From Pseudochrobactrum asaccharolyticum (GTDB taxonomy: Bacteria; Pseudomonadota; Alphaproteobacteria; Rhizobiales; Rhizobiaceae): a stretch of DNA of 64,000 bases. A program made the translations under genes and the position numbers. The stretch's first letter is position 1; each line of letters starts with the position of its first letter. This document shows positions 48,230 to 58,449 of the stretch, piece by piece. The notes beneath the pieces are model-generated. The model searched no databases. It was given only the letters and a program-made list of their open reading frames with translations, and was not told the origin of the DNA. The stretch is taken from the NCBI RefSeq assembly GCF_003314995.1, contig NZ_QNRH01000013.1, forward strand, positions 1-64,000, given 5' to 3'.

Positions 48230-48556
48230 ATGCGCAATTTCATTCAGCCTGGCAAAGTTCTCAATATTGTCGCAACAGCTGCTGTGGTTAGCGGTAGCTT
48301 GCAGGTCATTGGAAAAATTTTTGGCATTGCCGCAACGTCGGCAGCAGCCGGTGAAGAGTATGAGCTCAGCACTGGTGGTGTTTATGAATTACCGAAAAAC
48401 GCGCCAGAAGCGTGGACTGTAGGTAAAGAGGTTTTTGCAACGCCTGGCGGTATTGCGACCACAGAAACAACAGGAAACACCAAGATTGGGGTCGCAGTTA
48501 TGGCTGCTGATGCCGGAACTGGCGTTGGCCTTGTTCGTTTGAACAGCAACTTCTAA
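48230..48556 (+). CDS. DUF2190 head protein
   Basis: 108 residues, Ala/Gly/Thr-rich: NFIQPGKVLNIVATAAVVSG and GVYELPKNAPEAWTVGKEVF match DUF2190, a capsid-decoration family. AGGAG lies upstream of the ATG. Confidence 0.82.
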   Translation: MRNFIQPGKVLNIVATAAVVSGSLQVIGKIFGIAATSAAAGEEYELSTGGVYELPKNAPEAWTVGKEVFATPGGIATTETTGNTKIGVAVMAADAGTGVGLVRLNSNF

Positions 48557-48607
48557 CCAGTGGATGCGGCGTCCTTTATGGCGCCGCGCTCCATTTGGAG
48601 GAAAGCC

Positions 48608-48829
48608 GTGAAGAATAAATACAAAGTCCTAATGGACACCGTGATCCAAGGTCGCCCCATGCTGAAGGATGAGTTCACCCATCTGACGGATGAAGAGGCT
48701 GTACCTTACAAGGATGCAGGTCTGGTCAGCGGCGGCAGCGCTACGTCGGAGACGGTAGCGCCGAAGAACGATGCTCCTCAGACAGGGGAAGCTGAAACTG
48801 GAGCAGTCAAGAAGAAGGCTGCCAAATAA
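48608..48829 (+). CDS. hypothetical head protein
   Basis: 73 residues (starts VKNKYKVLMDTVIQGRP read from GTG 48608, 6 bases after GGAGGA). LTDEEAVPYKDAGLV resembles short phage head proteins with a binding loop, but no family is assigned. Lys/Ala-rich tail. Confidence 0.6.
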   Translation: MKNKYKVLMDTVIQGRPMLKDEFTHLTDEEAVPYKDAGLVSGGSATSETVAPKNDAPQTGEAETGAVKKKAAK

Positions 48830-48839
48830 GGATTCAGAG

Positions 48840-49262
48840 ATGGCGATCTTCGATCGATTGGACAAACACACAAGTCGAACGGTCGATGCGATTAATGCCA
48901 TCCCGTTCATTTTGACACCATACCTATCTTCCCCGAATGGCCGCGGCATTGTCGATCCTAACCGCAAGGTCATTCAGGGAAAGGGAATCTTCGACTATTA
49001 CGAGGTCGAGTATGGCCTCCAGCTCGGTGTGCGTCGATCGTATCGTGAGGCGAACGATATGCGTTCGCTTCAATCTGGGCGTGAACCTTATCTCTCTGTT
49101 GATCGCAAGTTTTTCAAGAGCCTAGATGACGAGGCAATACAGGGCGATCTGATAAAGCTCCCTACGAGGCCAGAGCTTCCTACATTCCAAATCGTCGCAG
49201 CTCATCGTGATGGTCTGGCAAGAGTTATTCTCACAATGGTTCAGGAAGGTGCTCAAGCATGA
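48840..49262 (+). CDS. hypothetical head-tail connector
   Basis: 140 residues, no firm family. The position between the DUF2190 gene and the tail genes is that of head completion or neck proteins. ATG 48840 follows a weak site (AAGGATTCAGAG). The next gene overlaps by 4 bases (ATGA). Confidence 0.6.
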   Translation: MAIFDRLDKHTSRTVDAINAIPFILTPYLSSPNGRGIVDPNRKVIQGKGIFDYYEVEYGLQLGVRRSYREANDMRSLQSGREPYLSVDRKFFKSLDDEAIQGDLIKLPTRPELPTFQIVAAHRDGLARVILTMVQEGAQA

Positions 49263-50017
49263 GTGTTTACCGAACAATCTTACGTCTTGCTGCGGTGTCA
49301 GCCATGAATAATTATTTGGAAGCGCCCTACCCTACTTTGGCTGGTCATCTGATTTTCGACTCCAAGATTGAACCGGTTGAGGATTGGACAAAAGAACATG
49401 CGTTTCCATGTGTCGTGGTCTACACAGACTATGACAAGGACCAGTGGACAAAATCCGGAAGAACCTATGCGGATCGAACGATTACTCTGACGCTAGAACT
49501 TCTTGTTGTTCAGAGAGGTAGCGGGAATGGTGTGGCTGGAGATCCGTATAAATTGGAATGCCCGGCCACGGATAGCGAAGTTGAAACGACGCTCGACATT
49601 CTGGAGGCACAGGTGTTCCGGTCACTGTCGGCGAGCAATGAAGCGGCAGACGCGTTCAACTACCTTGGCGTTTCATATGTCAACACTGTAAGCCGTCGCG
49701 GCGCCTCAATTGAGGGTGGCCTGCGCCTTGCAGCCCGGCAAATCACACTTGAAATGAAAACGGTACGTGAGACATACACCACGATTCCGAAAGAAATTGA
49801 GGCGTTCCTCGCCAAATTGGAAACCGCTAACGATTACAAAGATCGGGTTAAGGACTTTCGAAAGGTTCTTCTGTCCGGTGCGAATGAAACGCCGGTTGAA
49901 ACAGTCACGCACCTCCTTGGATATTCACTGGCAACAGCAGCTCGTCTCGGAGCGCCTGAGAAGGGTTTTATACTCCCTCCTGACATCAAGTACATTTTGA
50001 GTGGAGGAGAGCCATGA
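49259..50017 (+). CDS. hypothetical tail/neck protein
   Basis: 252 residues. Beta-rich first half (FPCVVVYTDYDKDQW, RTITLTLELLVVQRG) like tail-terminator proteins; helical end. No family named with certainty. Coupled by ATGA to its neighbours. Confidence 0.6.
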   Translation: MSVYRTILRLAAVSAMNNYLEAPYPTLAGHLIFDSKIEPVEDWTKEHAFPCVVVYTDYDKDQWTKSGRTYADRTITLTLELLVVQRGSGNGVAGDPYKLECPATDSEVETTLDILEAQVFRSLSASNEAADAFNYLGVSYVNTVSRRGASIEGGLRLAARQITLEMKTVRETYTTIPKEIEAFLAKLETANDYKDRVKDFRKVLLSGANETPVETVTHLLGYSLATAARLGAPEKGFILPPDIKYILSGGEP

Positions 50018-50604
50018 GCCTTGAAACCGTCTTCGAGCGCTTAGTCATCCGCATAGAAGAGATGGAAGCTAGCATCCGCAGGATGAGCATTGCACGGAAC
50101 AACTTGTTCCGAGAAGGCGAAGTTGTCGAAGTCGATTACGACAATGGAACAGTCGTTGTTGAGGCTATGGGCATTCGCAGTAGCTCTGTTCCGTGGGTGG
50201 AGCAGTCCGGAGCTATCAATGAATGGACGCCTCCCTCGGTGGGGCAGCGTATGGTTCTTGTCTCCCCGGATGGGGATATGGGGATGGGCTTCGCACTGAA
50301 GGGTGGGTTTACCGATAATACCCCAGCGCCACACAATAAGGGCAGCGAGAAGCGCGTGACCATTGGCGGGGCTGTGGTGACGCAAACTGCAGATGGCATG
50401 TTCATTCAAGTTGGAGGGGCAAAGCTATCCTTCACCGAAGATGGCATGAACATCGATGTTGGCGGATCAACATTCTCCTTCACTGGAGTTGGGTTCGAAC
50501 AGTCCGGTGGGGTGCAGAAGCATAACGACAAGAATGTCGGTAGTGACCACATTCATGGTGGTGTCGAGCGCGGTGGCTCTAACACGTCTGGCCCAGCAAA
50601 TTAA
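50014..50604 (+). CDS. baseplate spike protein gpV-like
   Basis: 196 residues. N-terminal helix, an OB-fold (REGEVVEVDYDNGTVVVEA, then SVGQRMVLVSPDGDMGMGFA), repetitive beta strands (GGAVVTQTADGMFIQVGGAK) forming the trimeric needle, and DHIHGG near 176-181, whose HxH binds iron at the spike tip in P2 gpV. Punctures the outer membrane. Confidence 0.9.
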   Translation: MSLETVFERLVIRIEEMEASIRRMSIARNNLFREGEVVEVDYDNGTVVVEAMGIRSSSVPWVEQSGAINEWTPPSVGQRMVLVSPDGDMGMGFALKGGFTDNTPAPHNKGSEKRVTIGGAVVTQTADGMFIQVGGAKLSFTEDGMNIDVGGSTFSFTGVGFEQSGGVQKHNDKNVGSDHIHGGVERGGSNTSGPAN

Positions 50605-50621
50605 CCTGAAAGGTGACCTCT

Positions 50622-50846
50622 ATGAAGAAAGAATATTTTGCCAACACCACTGGCATGATCGAAGGCGCATACCGCAACAAAGGTGATTCATGCGGAATGA
50701 TGACAGAGCGTGCAGCGAAGTATCCGCTGATGGCGGGACTGATCACAGATAAGAAGCCAGTGGCAGCAAGTGCTCCTGTCGCAGAAGAGCGCAATGTGCC
50801 TGAGAAGGAAATAGACCCTACCCTTCTGGGCAAGAAGACACGCTGA
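50622..50846 (+). CDS. hypothetical baseplate-region protein
   Basis: 74 residues, no domain recognised (YFANTTGMIEGAYRNKGDSC). ATG 50622 is preceded by AAAGGTGACCTCT. Stop and next start share a base (TGATGG). Lies between V and W in the baseplate gene order. Confidence 0.6.
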   Translation: MKKEYFANTTGMIEGAYRNKGDSCGMMTERAAKYPLMAGLITDKKPVAASAPVAEERNVPEKEIDPTLLGKKTR

Positions 50847-51268
50847 TGGCTCGGGTAGGTATTGACGCCACTACGGGTCGATGCCTCGTTGGGTGGGATC
50901 ACTGTCTCCAAAGCATCATCAAGATTTTAACAACAGAGCTGCGCGAACGAGTTCAATTGCGCGGCTTCGGATCTATGTTAGCCCGTCTCCTTGACCGGCC
51001 GCAGAACCCAGAGACCGTCATTGATTTCTATATGGCAACTGCCGAGGCGCTTGAGCCACGCATGATAGAGGGGAGACAGCTTGGTGAGCCGGGCTTTGTT
51101 CTTCTACAGTCAAGCGTGAATCTCAGCGTGCCGGGTACAGTCAGGCTCGAAGTTGGTGGCGTCTTCTTTGAGAACGGGCATCTTGGAGATTATTCAAATC
51201 CCGTCGAAAGAACTGCCATCCTATCCATTGTGGTCGCGGAAGGTCAGGTGTCAGTCGGCGCTCTGTGA
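50846..51268 (+). CDS. baseplate protein gpW / gp25-like
   Basis: 140 residues. RCLVGWDHCLQSIIKILTTE, RGFGSMLARLLDRPQNP and the later EPRMIEGRQL fit P2 gpW/T4 gp25, a baseplate wedge protein. Follows the spike gene as in P2. Confidence 0.85.
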   Translation: MARVGIDATTGRCLVGWDHCLQSIIKILTTELRERVQLRGFGSMLARLLDRPQNPETVIDFYMATAEALEPRMIEGRQLGEPGFVLLQSSVNLSVPGTVRLEVGGVFFENGHLGDYSNPVERTAILSIVVAEGQVSVGAL

Positions 51269-51281
51269 AAGGAACGGGCGC

Positions 51282-52154
51282 ATGTCCCTTGACCTATCGA
51301 ATTTCCCTCAGCCAGAGGTCATTGAGACGCTCGATTACAACAAGATTTATGCCGAGGAAGTTGAGGATTTCAAAGCGCGGTGGGAAATAGTTCGGGAGAA
51401 ATATCCGGAGCTGCCTCCATACAACGTGGAAATGCTGGAAACAGATCCGGCAAGCATTCTTCTCGGGGTTGATGCCTATCGCGATCTTATGCTCCGTGGG
51501 CGCATCAACAGCGCGGCCAAAGCAAACCTTGTTGCGTTCGCCACCGGATCGGATCTAGATCACCTCGCAGCGTTCTATGGCGTTGTGCGCATGACAGGAG
51601 AAACGGACGATAGTTTCCGTGATCGACTGCTGATTGAAATCAAGGGACGCTCAACAGGTGGCTCCTCTTACTGGTATGCGGCAGCAGCAAGACGCGCTGA
51701 TGTTCGGATTAAGTCAGTCGTGGTTTACCGCGAAAGAGTTCTTCCGGTTATTCATATAGCTGTCCTCTCAAGTGAGAATGGTGGCATCCCAGACCAAGCC
51801 ATGCTTGACGCAGTGAAGGCAATCGTCACGAGCGATCAGGTAAGGTTGGTTAACGACACCATTATCGTTGAGGCAGCTGTTAGCTCACCAACAGATATTG
51901 AGGCAGATATCTGGCTTCTGCCGAACACAACAAGCGCAGTCATCGAGGCATTGCCCGGCAATCTGCGTGAGGCATGGGCCAATGAATCAGGTGTCGGCTT
52001 TGACCTTGAACCATCATGGGTTGAGGCAAGGCTGCATGTGCCTGGAGTTAAGCGAGTTCGCGTCATCACTCCGGCTGATACTGTTGTGGCTGACTCAGGT
52101 GTGGCAATTGCTCTTGGTGAGATCAAGCTTAATTTCAAAGGGTATGATTACTGA
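51282..52154 (+). CDS. baseplate assembly protein gpJ-like
   Basis: 290 residues. LSNFPQPEVIETLDYNKIYA, NLVAFATGSDLDHLAAFYGV and EAWANESGVGFDLEPSWVEA match P2 gpJ (baseplate J). ATG 51282 follows AAAGGAACGGGCGC; a longer upstream frame lies in the gpW gene. Confidence 0.9.
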   Translation: MSLDLSNFPQPEVIETLDYNKIYAEEVEDFKARWEIVREKYPELPPYNVEMLETDPASILLGVDAYRDLMLRGRINSAAKANLVAFATGSDLDHLAAFYGVVRMTGETDDSFRDRLLIEIKGRSTGGSSYWYAAAARRADVRIKSVVVYRERVLPVIHIAVLSSENGGIPDQAMLDAVKAIVTSDQVRLVNDTIIVEAAVSSPTDIEADIWLLPNTTSAVIEALPGNLREAWANESGVGFDLEPSWVEARLHVPGVKRVRVITPADTVVADSGVAIALGEIKLNFKGYDY

Positions 52155-53272
52155 TGTCAAACCGGCAAGCGTTACTTCCAAGTAATGCAACGGCGCTGGA
52201 AATTACCTTATCTCAGGTCATGGACAGAATGCCGGAGATTAATGCCGGTATTGTTGCATTGAAGGGGTTCAAGTTCGACCCAAATAACTCTGTCATCCCA
52301 TATCTCATTCAGGAATATGGGCTGGAGGAAATCGAAGAGTTCTTTCCGATCCGTAGAGAGGTCATCACTGAAGGCGTGAAATGGCGTCGTCTTATCGGCA
52401 CGCCGGAAGCTGTTCATATGGCACTGCGATGGATCGGGTATCGTGCTGCAATCGAAGAAGAGTGGGTAGGTCGCAAGAAGTGGAATACCTTCCAGCTCCG
52501 GTTCAGAGACTTGCCAGCGGCCGATCATCCTGACCTTGAGCGCATCGAGCGTATCGCTGAAATCTCCACTCCATTGCGATCACGGTTCCGTAGAGGGGTT
52601 CATCTTTATGATGTCGGACCTCTGATTGGTGACTGCACACGGCTCAACTGCACCATGTTGGAGCGGGAGAGCGGCGTATCTTTGAAGGCTGACGGCCCGA
52701 TTTGGTCTTTTGGTAGAGTTCAAGAAATTGAACATACTTTGACTGAGGCCGAAGGATTGTCTCTAGGCAACTGGATTGCTCCGATTGAGGACGGGTCTCT
52801 TACCTTTCTCGACATGACATATCCATGGCTTGCGGCAACATTCCTGTGGGTTTCCTTGCCAACAGTTCAAAGGCAAGTGCTGATGGCCAGCTGGTTCGCC
52901 GGTAAAAGCATGCATGTCCGGCTCACAAGCAGAGACGGACAGACGATTGGCTACCGCATGTGCAGGGCATCACATGCCGTCAGGCAGAGGGCGTCCGCTC
53001 CTTACACTGTGTCAGGTAATCATTACGAGCCGTTCCTCGGTGGCACCATGCTTTACGTCGAAGCGATGACCGACTTTGAGGATCAGAGCGGGGTCAATGC
53101 GGCTCACGTTTCCATCATTGTCGGAGCTGAGAGGGCCGCAGGTGTTAAGCCCGGGAAGCTGTGGCTTGAGCCTGATGAGCTTATCGGAGGCACGGAGATC
53201 GTCAGCACTCCAGTATCAATCCCCTTGCGCACAACGGTTCGTGAGCAGGTCAAGTTTCTTGTGAGGTTCTAA
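52154..53272 (+). CDS. tail protein I-like baseplate protein
   Basis: 372 residues; the N-terminal third (LPSNATALEITLSQVMDRMP, YLIQEYGLEEIEEFFPIRRE) matches P2 gpI, but the protein is about twice P2 gpI length, with a beta-rich C-terminal extension. Start overlaps the gpJ stop by one base. Confidence 0.8.
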   Translation: MSNRQALLPSNATALEITLSQVMDRMPEINAGIVALKGFKFDPNNSVIPYLIQEYGLEEIEEFFPIRREVITEGVKWRRLIGTPEAVHMALRWIGYRAAIEEEWVGRKKWNTFQLRFRDLPAADHPDLERIERIAEISTPLRSRFRRGVHLYDVGPLIGDCTRLNCTMLERESGVSLKADGPIWSFGRVQEIEHTLTEAEGLSLGNWIAPIEDGSLTFLDMTYPWLAATFLWVSLPTVQRQVLMASWFAGKSMHVRLTSRDGQTIGYRMCRASHAVRQRASAPYTVSGNHYEPFLGGTMLYVEAMTDFEDQSGVNAAHVSIIVGAERAAGVKPGKLWLEPDELIGGTEIVSTPVSIPLRTTVREQVKFLVRF

Positions 53273-56200
53273 TGGCTTTTGAGCACGAAAGCGGCTTGCC
53301 GCATGCACATGACCGCGCTGCCGGCAAATCCGAGTGGAAGGGACTTGTGTTCTATGGCGACCGTCCTTTCATTCAGGCCGCCGAACTTAATGAAATGCAG
53401 ACTATCCAGCGCGGTGTTCATGACCGTGTGTCTCGCCTTGTTGCGAAGGATGGTGATCGTATCGCGCATGCCGAAGCGTTCATCGATCTTGATGCTCGCA
53501 CAATCACGCTGACTGCTGGCAGCATTTATGTTGCCGGTGATGTCTTCCCTGTCAGTGAGGCTGTGATCCATAACATCCCGCTGACCGGCCGTCTGGAAGT
53601 TGGTGTGAAGCTGAAGACAAGCCAGCTCACCTCGGAAGACGACCCGACATTGCTTGGCCTCGTTCCGGGTACTGCGGCTGAAGGAGAGCCGGGCGCTGCG
53701 CGAACGATTCAAGCAATCGCATGGGCGCTCCCCTATGATGAGACGGAAGGTGCCTTCAGTGCGGTGTACGTCATTCAGGACGGCACCATCCTTGATCAGA
53801 CCGGACCATCAATGCTGGAACCGGTTATGCAGCAGCTTGCTATCTATGACCGGCCTCATGGTCACTATGTCGTGGAAGGCTGCCGTGTGACGGGTCTTGG
53901 CGCGAATGCTGGTGGGCAAGAGTTTTCGATTGAACAGGGAGAGGCAAACATCTCCGGCTTCAAGCGCACTCGTCATGCTGCCATTCGTTTGTCAGAGCAA
54001 GAGATCTGGGATGAAGGGGCAGTGCCGGGAGAGACGCACACCTATCCGGGCGGTGCTTCCTACACTTTCAAGGTTAACCAGCCGCCGATCAGCATGATTA
54101 ACTCCATCCTGATCACCAAAGAGAGAACCGTAATGGTTACTCGCGGTTCCATTGCCAATGGCGTGGATGGGCTTCCTGACTCATCGGTCACTCAGATCAT
54201 GAACATTCCCGGATATACTCAGGGTGTTGATTATCAGCGAATGGGCGATGCTGTTGATTGGGGCTTGCCCGGCAATGAGCCTACGCCCGGAACGTCATAT
54301 GAATGTACCTACCGGTATCGGACGATCATTCAGGCGGATAGCTATACTCATGATGAGATCACTGTTTCAGGTGGAGCGACAGGTGGTGACGTAATCGTTG
54401 CCTACACAACTCGCCTGCCTCGCATTGATCGCATCGGGTTGCGAGAGGATGGATCTGCGGTTTACATCAAGGGCGTCTCTGCCCGTGCGAACCCTGTTCC
54501 ACCTATTGTTCCTTCGGATGTTTTGCAGTTGGCAACGGTTTCGAATAACTGGATTGAACGTCCTGTTGTCGAGAATGACGCCATCCGTTCGGTTCCTTAT
54601 GGAGAGATCTGGCGCTACTTCAATCGTATCATTGATATGGATCGCCTGGTGCAGCAGGAGCGTCTCAAGAATGACATCGATTCCCGTGAGCCTGTGGCGA
54701 AGAAGGGAATGTTCGTTGATGCGTTTGAAAACGATACCATGCGTGATGCTGGCATCGAACAGTCGGCAGCAGTGGGGAACGGAATTTTCCAGCTGGCGAT
54801 TGTGCCGACTGTGCATCGTGTTCAGCTGTTTGATCCGGTCACACTGGATTTCACAGAAGAAGTTATCGCGGTGCAGGATCTTAAAACGGCCTGCACTAAG
54901 ATCAACCCATATGCCAACTTCACGCAACTGCCGGGAACAATGGACATTGATCCTGCTGTGGACTTCTGGACTGTGCAGCAAACTGAATGGCTCTCCCCTG
55001 AGACGATCAATCTCAATATGGGGCAGACATCGAACAGGCGAACTCCTCTGCGGGTAACAACCGAAGAGAATAAGCTTATCGATCAGCGCAGCGAGCAGGC
55101 GGAGTTCCTTCGTGAAATCCCCGTCGAGTTCAATATCTCTGGGTTCGGCGCAGGAGAGGTTCTTGACCTCCTGACTTTCGATGCGATCTCGGTTCTGCCG
55201 GCAGGCGGTTTAACCGCTGATGTCGATGGACGCATCCAAGGGACATTCACGATTCCGGCTAACGTAACAGCTGGGACGAAAACAATCTCTGCAGAGGGAC
55301 GTGGTGGCTCACAGGCCAATGCCTTCTTCACCGGCATGGGAACAATCAACATTGATGTCATGCGTCGTGTGACGACAATCCGGACATGGACATTTGTTGA
55401 TGCTGACCCGCAGGCGCAAATGTTTGCTGTGCCGGAGCCGCGGCAGATGATTGGTGTAGACTTCCATCTTTGTCAGATCGGAGACCAAAACAAAGGCCTT
55501 CTGATTGAGCAGGTAACGATTGATAATGGCTACCCAACAACGGAAGTCATGGCTCAATCTACAGTCAGCATGGTCGATGCGGTTGAGGGATGGAAACATG
55601 CCAGATACCGTCTGCCAGTGACCACGCAGTCTGACCGGAAGTTCGCTTTCGTGATTAAGACCGATGACAATGAGCATTCGGTTTCACTCGCAAAGCTCGG
55701 TGAGTTCGATCAGGATCAGCAGAAGTTTGTGTCATCTCACCCATATGTTATTGGCCCACGCTTCTCCAGTGTGAACGCTGAAACATGGTCTGCTCATCAG
55801 GATGAAGCTCTTACGTTCCGCCTCATCGCTGCGAAGTACACATCCACGACAAAGACTGTTGATCTCGGCATTATCGATCTCGATCAGTGTTCTGATCTCC
55901 AGATCAGAGCTGTGGTTGAGCTGCCTTCACCGGCATGTTCGGTTGTGTTTGAGGTCGAGCGTACAAACGGAACGATCTATAAGCTGCTGCCATACCAGCT
56001 TCTTGAGCTGACAGAGTATATCACGGAGACTGTAAAGCTTCGGGCTATCCTCACTGGAACAAGCAAGCTGTCTCCTATCCTGTTCGCGCCAATTGAGTTG
56101 ATCTCAGGTACAATCAAAACGGAGGCAACATATGTTTCACGCGCTATGGCGTTGGGAACAAATGTTCGGGTGTCGGCATATCTTAAGACGTTCATTCCGG

Positions 56201-56415
56201 GCGGGGCAACATTCAAGATGGAATACTCCATCGAAGGTGGGGCATTCGTCTCGTTACCAGTGGCGGAAGTCGAACAGTTGGCGTTCCCTATGTGGTCAGA
56301 GCAGAAGTTCCAAGCCTCTAACCTATCGGGTCATAACATCCGATTGAAAATCATCGCAACCGGTGGGCCATCTTCGCGGATTGCAGCCGGTGACTTTGGA
56401 GCAGGGATCTTCTAA
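53272..56415 (+). CDS. DUF4815 tail/fibre-attachment protein
   Basis: 1047 residues. N-terminal FYGDRPFIQAAELNEMQTIQ and the extensive beta-rich body fit DUF4815 proteins of phage baseplates, probably linking fibres to the baseplate. No enzymatic motif seen. Overlaps the gpI stop by one base. Confidence 0.75.
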   Translation: MAFEHESGLPHAHDRAAGKSEWKGLVFYGDRPFIQAAELNEMQTIQRGVHDRVSRLVAKDGDRIAHAEAFIDLDARTITLTAGSIYVAGDVFPVSEAVIHNIPLTGRLEVGVKLKTSQLTSEDDPTLLGLVPGTAAEGEPGAARTIQAIAWALPYDETEGAFSAVYVIQDGTILDQTGPSMLEPVMQQLAIYDRPHGHYVVEGCRVTGLGANAGGQEFSIEQGEANISGFKRTRHAAIRLSEQEIWDEGAVPGETHTYPGGASYTFKVNQPPISMINSILITKERTVMVTRGSIANGVDGLPDSSVTQIMNIPGYTQGVDYQRMGDAVDWGLPGNEPTPGTSYECTYRYRTIIQADSYTHDEITVSGGATGGDVIVAYTTRLPRIDRIGLREDGSAVYIKGVSARANPVPPIVPSDVLQLATVSNNWIERPVVENDAIRSVPYGEIWRYFNRIIDMDRLVQQERLKNDIDSREPVAKKGMFVDAFENDTMRDAGIEQSAAVGNGIFQLAIVPTVHRVQLFDPVTLDFTEEVIAVQDLKTACTKINPYANFTQLPGTMDIDPAVDFWTVQQTEWLSPETINLNMGQTSNRRTPLRVTTEENKLIDQRSEQAEFLREIPVEFNISGFGAGEVLDLLTFDAISVLPAGGLTADVDGRIQGTFTIPANVTAGTKTISAEGRGGSQANAFFTGMGTINIDVMRRVTTIRTWTFVDADPQAQMFAVPEPRQMIGVDFHLCQIGDQNKGLLIEQVTIDNGYPTTEVMAQSTVSMVDAVEGWKHARYRLPVTTQSDRKFAFVIKTDDNEHSVSLAKLGEFDQDQQKFVSSHPYVIGPRFSSVNAETWSAHQDEALTFRLIAAKYTSTTKTVDLGIIDLDQCSDLQIRAVVELPSPACSVVFEVERTNGTIYKLLPYQLLELTEYITETVKLRAILTGTSKLSPILFAPIELISGTIKTEATYVSRAMALGTNVRVSAYLKTFIPGGATFKMEYSIEGGAFVSLPVAEVEQLAFPMWSEQKFQASNLSGHNIRLKIIATGGPSSRIAAGDFGAGIF

Positions 56416-56930
56416 TGGCGGACACAACAACACACTATGACATCCCGCAGGTTGATCCTGAAAAGAACGTCTCTGATGAAGTGTTCGTGCTTATTCAGGC
56501 GTTCGAAGTGGTTGATGATGTTCTCTTCCGTCTCGCTCAAGAGATCGTTAAGAAACTCAACAGCGATGATGAGATTGCAATCAGCAAGATCACCAATCTT
56601 CAGCAGACGCTCGATGACAAGATGCTGAAAAGCCGGACGTTTAAGCTCACTGAGTTGACGGACGTTATCGGCGCTCAGGAAGCGATGATCAACTACATCA
56701 TGACAAAAGGAGCGGATGGCTATGTCTTCCGCTCTGCCCTGTCGGTTCTTGGAGCACACCTTCACGACATCGCAGATGTCAGAGGGCTGCAGCCTGTTTT
56801 GAATACATTCATCGCCGGAGCTGCATCGTCAGTCGATGGCGAGGTTCCGGTATTCCAAAGCACGACAGGGAAGCAGCTTAAAAACTCAGGTGTCACCATA
56901 GCCTCTCTGCGGGACGGTGGGACTTACTAA
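56415..56930 (+). CDS. fibre-associated hypothetical protein
   Basis: 171 residues. DIPQVDPEKNVSDEVFVLIQ then helices with KITNLQQTLDDKM, followed by a Ser/Thr/Gly-rich end as in N-terminal fibre adaptors. Overlaps the preceding stop by one base. Role inferred from place. Confidence 0.6.
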   Translation: MADTTTHYDIPQVDPEKNVSDEVFVLIQAFEVVDDVLFRLAQEIVKKLNSDDEIAISKITNLQQTLDDKMLKSRTFKLTELTDVIGAQEAMINYIMTKGADGYVFRSALSVLGAHLHDIADVRGLQPVLNTFIAGAASSVDGEVPVFQSTTGKQLKNSGVTIASLRDGGTY

Positions 56931-56991
56931 CAGTGTTAGGGTGGCATGAGATTTGCCACCCGCAATCATTTAATTTCGGAGGCGGTCACTG

Positions 56992-57987
56992 ATGGCGTAC
57001 CAGCAAAAGCGAAGCTCTGTAGTTGGGAAGGTGCCAACAGTCGCAGACTTCGGGAGCGATACCGGACAGCTCATTATCAACACAGCAGATGGTAAAATCT
57101 ACATGCTGGTTGGCGGTGTTGTCAGGGCATTTTCAAATGATGATGACCTGCCAGCAACGGCGCCAATCGGCTCTGTCATTATGATGGCTTCTGATGACAA
57201 GATTGTTCCTCCGGGCTGCCTGCTCATGAATGGCGCACCCGTGACTGCAACATACCCAGAGCTGCGTGCTCACGGTATTGCTGCTGGCTGGGAGCGTAAT
57301 GCCGCTGGCGATCCTCTAACTCCCGATATGGGCGGTTACTTTCCTCGTGGCTGGCGCCCAGGTCAATTAGTGGATGCTGGTCGTGTGTTTGGTAGTGCCC
57401 AAGAAGACGCTTTGCAGAACATTACAGGCGAATTTGAAACGGCTGATAGCACAGGCTTATTAACGGAAGGCTCTACACCAAAAGGGGCTTTTAAGAAGGG
57501 CGCTAAGAAAAATAGCGGTAATCCCGGTAGTGGTACTTCACAATATGCTGTGGCATTTGATGCGTCCCTTGTCGCCCGGACAGCCAATGAAACCCGTCCG
57601 ATCAACCGCACATTTACGTACTGGGTGAAAGCATATCCTGCCAAGGTTGATACAGGCTCAATTGATCTTGCTAACCTGACACGGGATATTCAGGGCGTGG
57701 CCACCTCTGTAAGTGATCTCGATGCTAGAACGCAGGTAAAATTGAATGAAAAAATAGGGTTTTATACGGGGAGCGATGCTAATGAAATTAATTTCCCCAT
57801 AGGCCACTATGTCGTTGTTCCTTCGTCAGGGAAACCGGCTAGAAACTCTACAGCGACTATAAGACTTGCCTCGGACAACGCCGTTTATAGCACTGGTGGT
57901 TCTGGGGCTGTATTGGCGGGTGTGTGGAGGCAGCGCGGTTATTTTGAATACTACAATAACTTCAATCTTTACCAAAGGGTTAGCTAA
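56992..57987 (+). CDS. tail fibre protein with collar domain
   Basis: 331 residues. PIGSVIMMASDDKIVPPGCL, YPELRAHG and PDMGGYFPRGW are the tail-collar (phage fibre) pattern. The last ~120 residues (HYVVVPSSGKPARNST, YYNNFNLYQRVS) look like a receptor-binding tip. Hosts the host-range determinant. GGAGG precedes the start. Confidence 0.82.
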   Translation: MAYQQKRSSVVGKVPTVADFGSDTGQLIINTADGKIYMLVGGVVRAFSNDDDLPATAPIGSVIMMASDDKIVPPGCLLMNGAPVTATYPELRAHGIAAGWERNAAGDPLTPDMGGYFPRGWRPGQLVDAGRVFGSAQEDALQNITGEFETADSTGLLTEGSTPKGAFKKGAKKNSGNPGSGTSQYAVAFDASLVARTANETRPINRTFTYWVKAYPAKVDTGSIDLANLTRDIQGVATSVSDLDARTQVKLNEKIGFYTGSDANEINFPIGHYVVVPSSGKPARNSTATIRLASDNAVYSTGGSGAVLAGVWRQRGYFEYYNNFNLYQRVS

Positions 57988-58422
57988 ATGAAAATCCATG
58001 AAGTTTTTTCAGTGAGCGCAGATGTAGACGAAGCGTTGTTGATCGACATGGATTATTCGGGGCTGGAAGGGCGGACACGCGCAATTGTTGCATACCGCGA
58101 ATCCGACCCATATAGCCCATTAACGCCGTTAATCACGCAATGGTTAGCGGACAATAATCCTGAAATCTTGCCATATATCCCACCAGAACCGGAACCGGAG
58201 CAGCCTATCTCTATTCCAGCAGTCACCTTCTGGGAACGCACGACAGAAGCCGAAGGTACAGCTATTGAGACTATGCTTAATCAGCAGCCATTTCGTGTTC
58301 GACAGATTTTCATGACTGCACAATCATACCGGTCGGATCATGAGCTTTGGCCGCTGTTACAATCCGCAGCTATTGGATTGTTTGGTGAAGAGCGTGCCGC
58401 AGAGCTGCTCGCTCAGCCATAA
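57988..58422 (+). CDS. tail fibre assembly protein
   Basis: 144 residues, right after the fibre gene: a middle part TQWLADNNPEILPYIPPEPE and a helical C-terminus. Such small proteins act as fibre chaperones. Family assigned mainly by position and general resemblance. Confidence 0.6.
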   Translation: MKIHEVFSVSADVDEALLIDMDYSGLEGRTRAIVAYRESDPYSPLTPLITQWLADNNPEILPYIPPEPEPEQPISIPAVTFWERTTEAEGTAIETMLNQQPFRVRQIFMTAQSYRSDHELWPLLQSAAIGLFGEERAAELLAQP

Positions 58423-58449
58423 TTCCTAAGTTCTAAACTAACCGTCCGC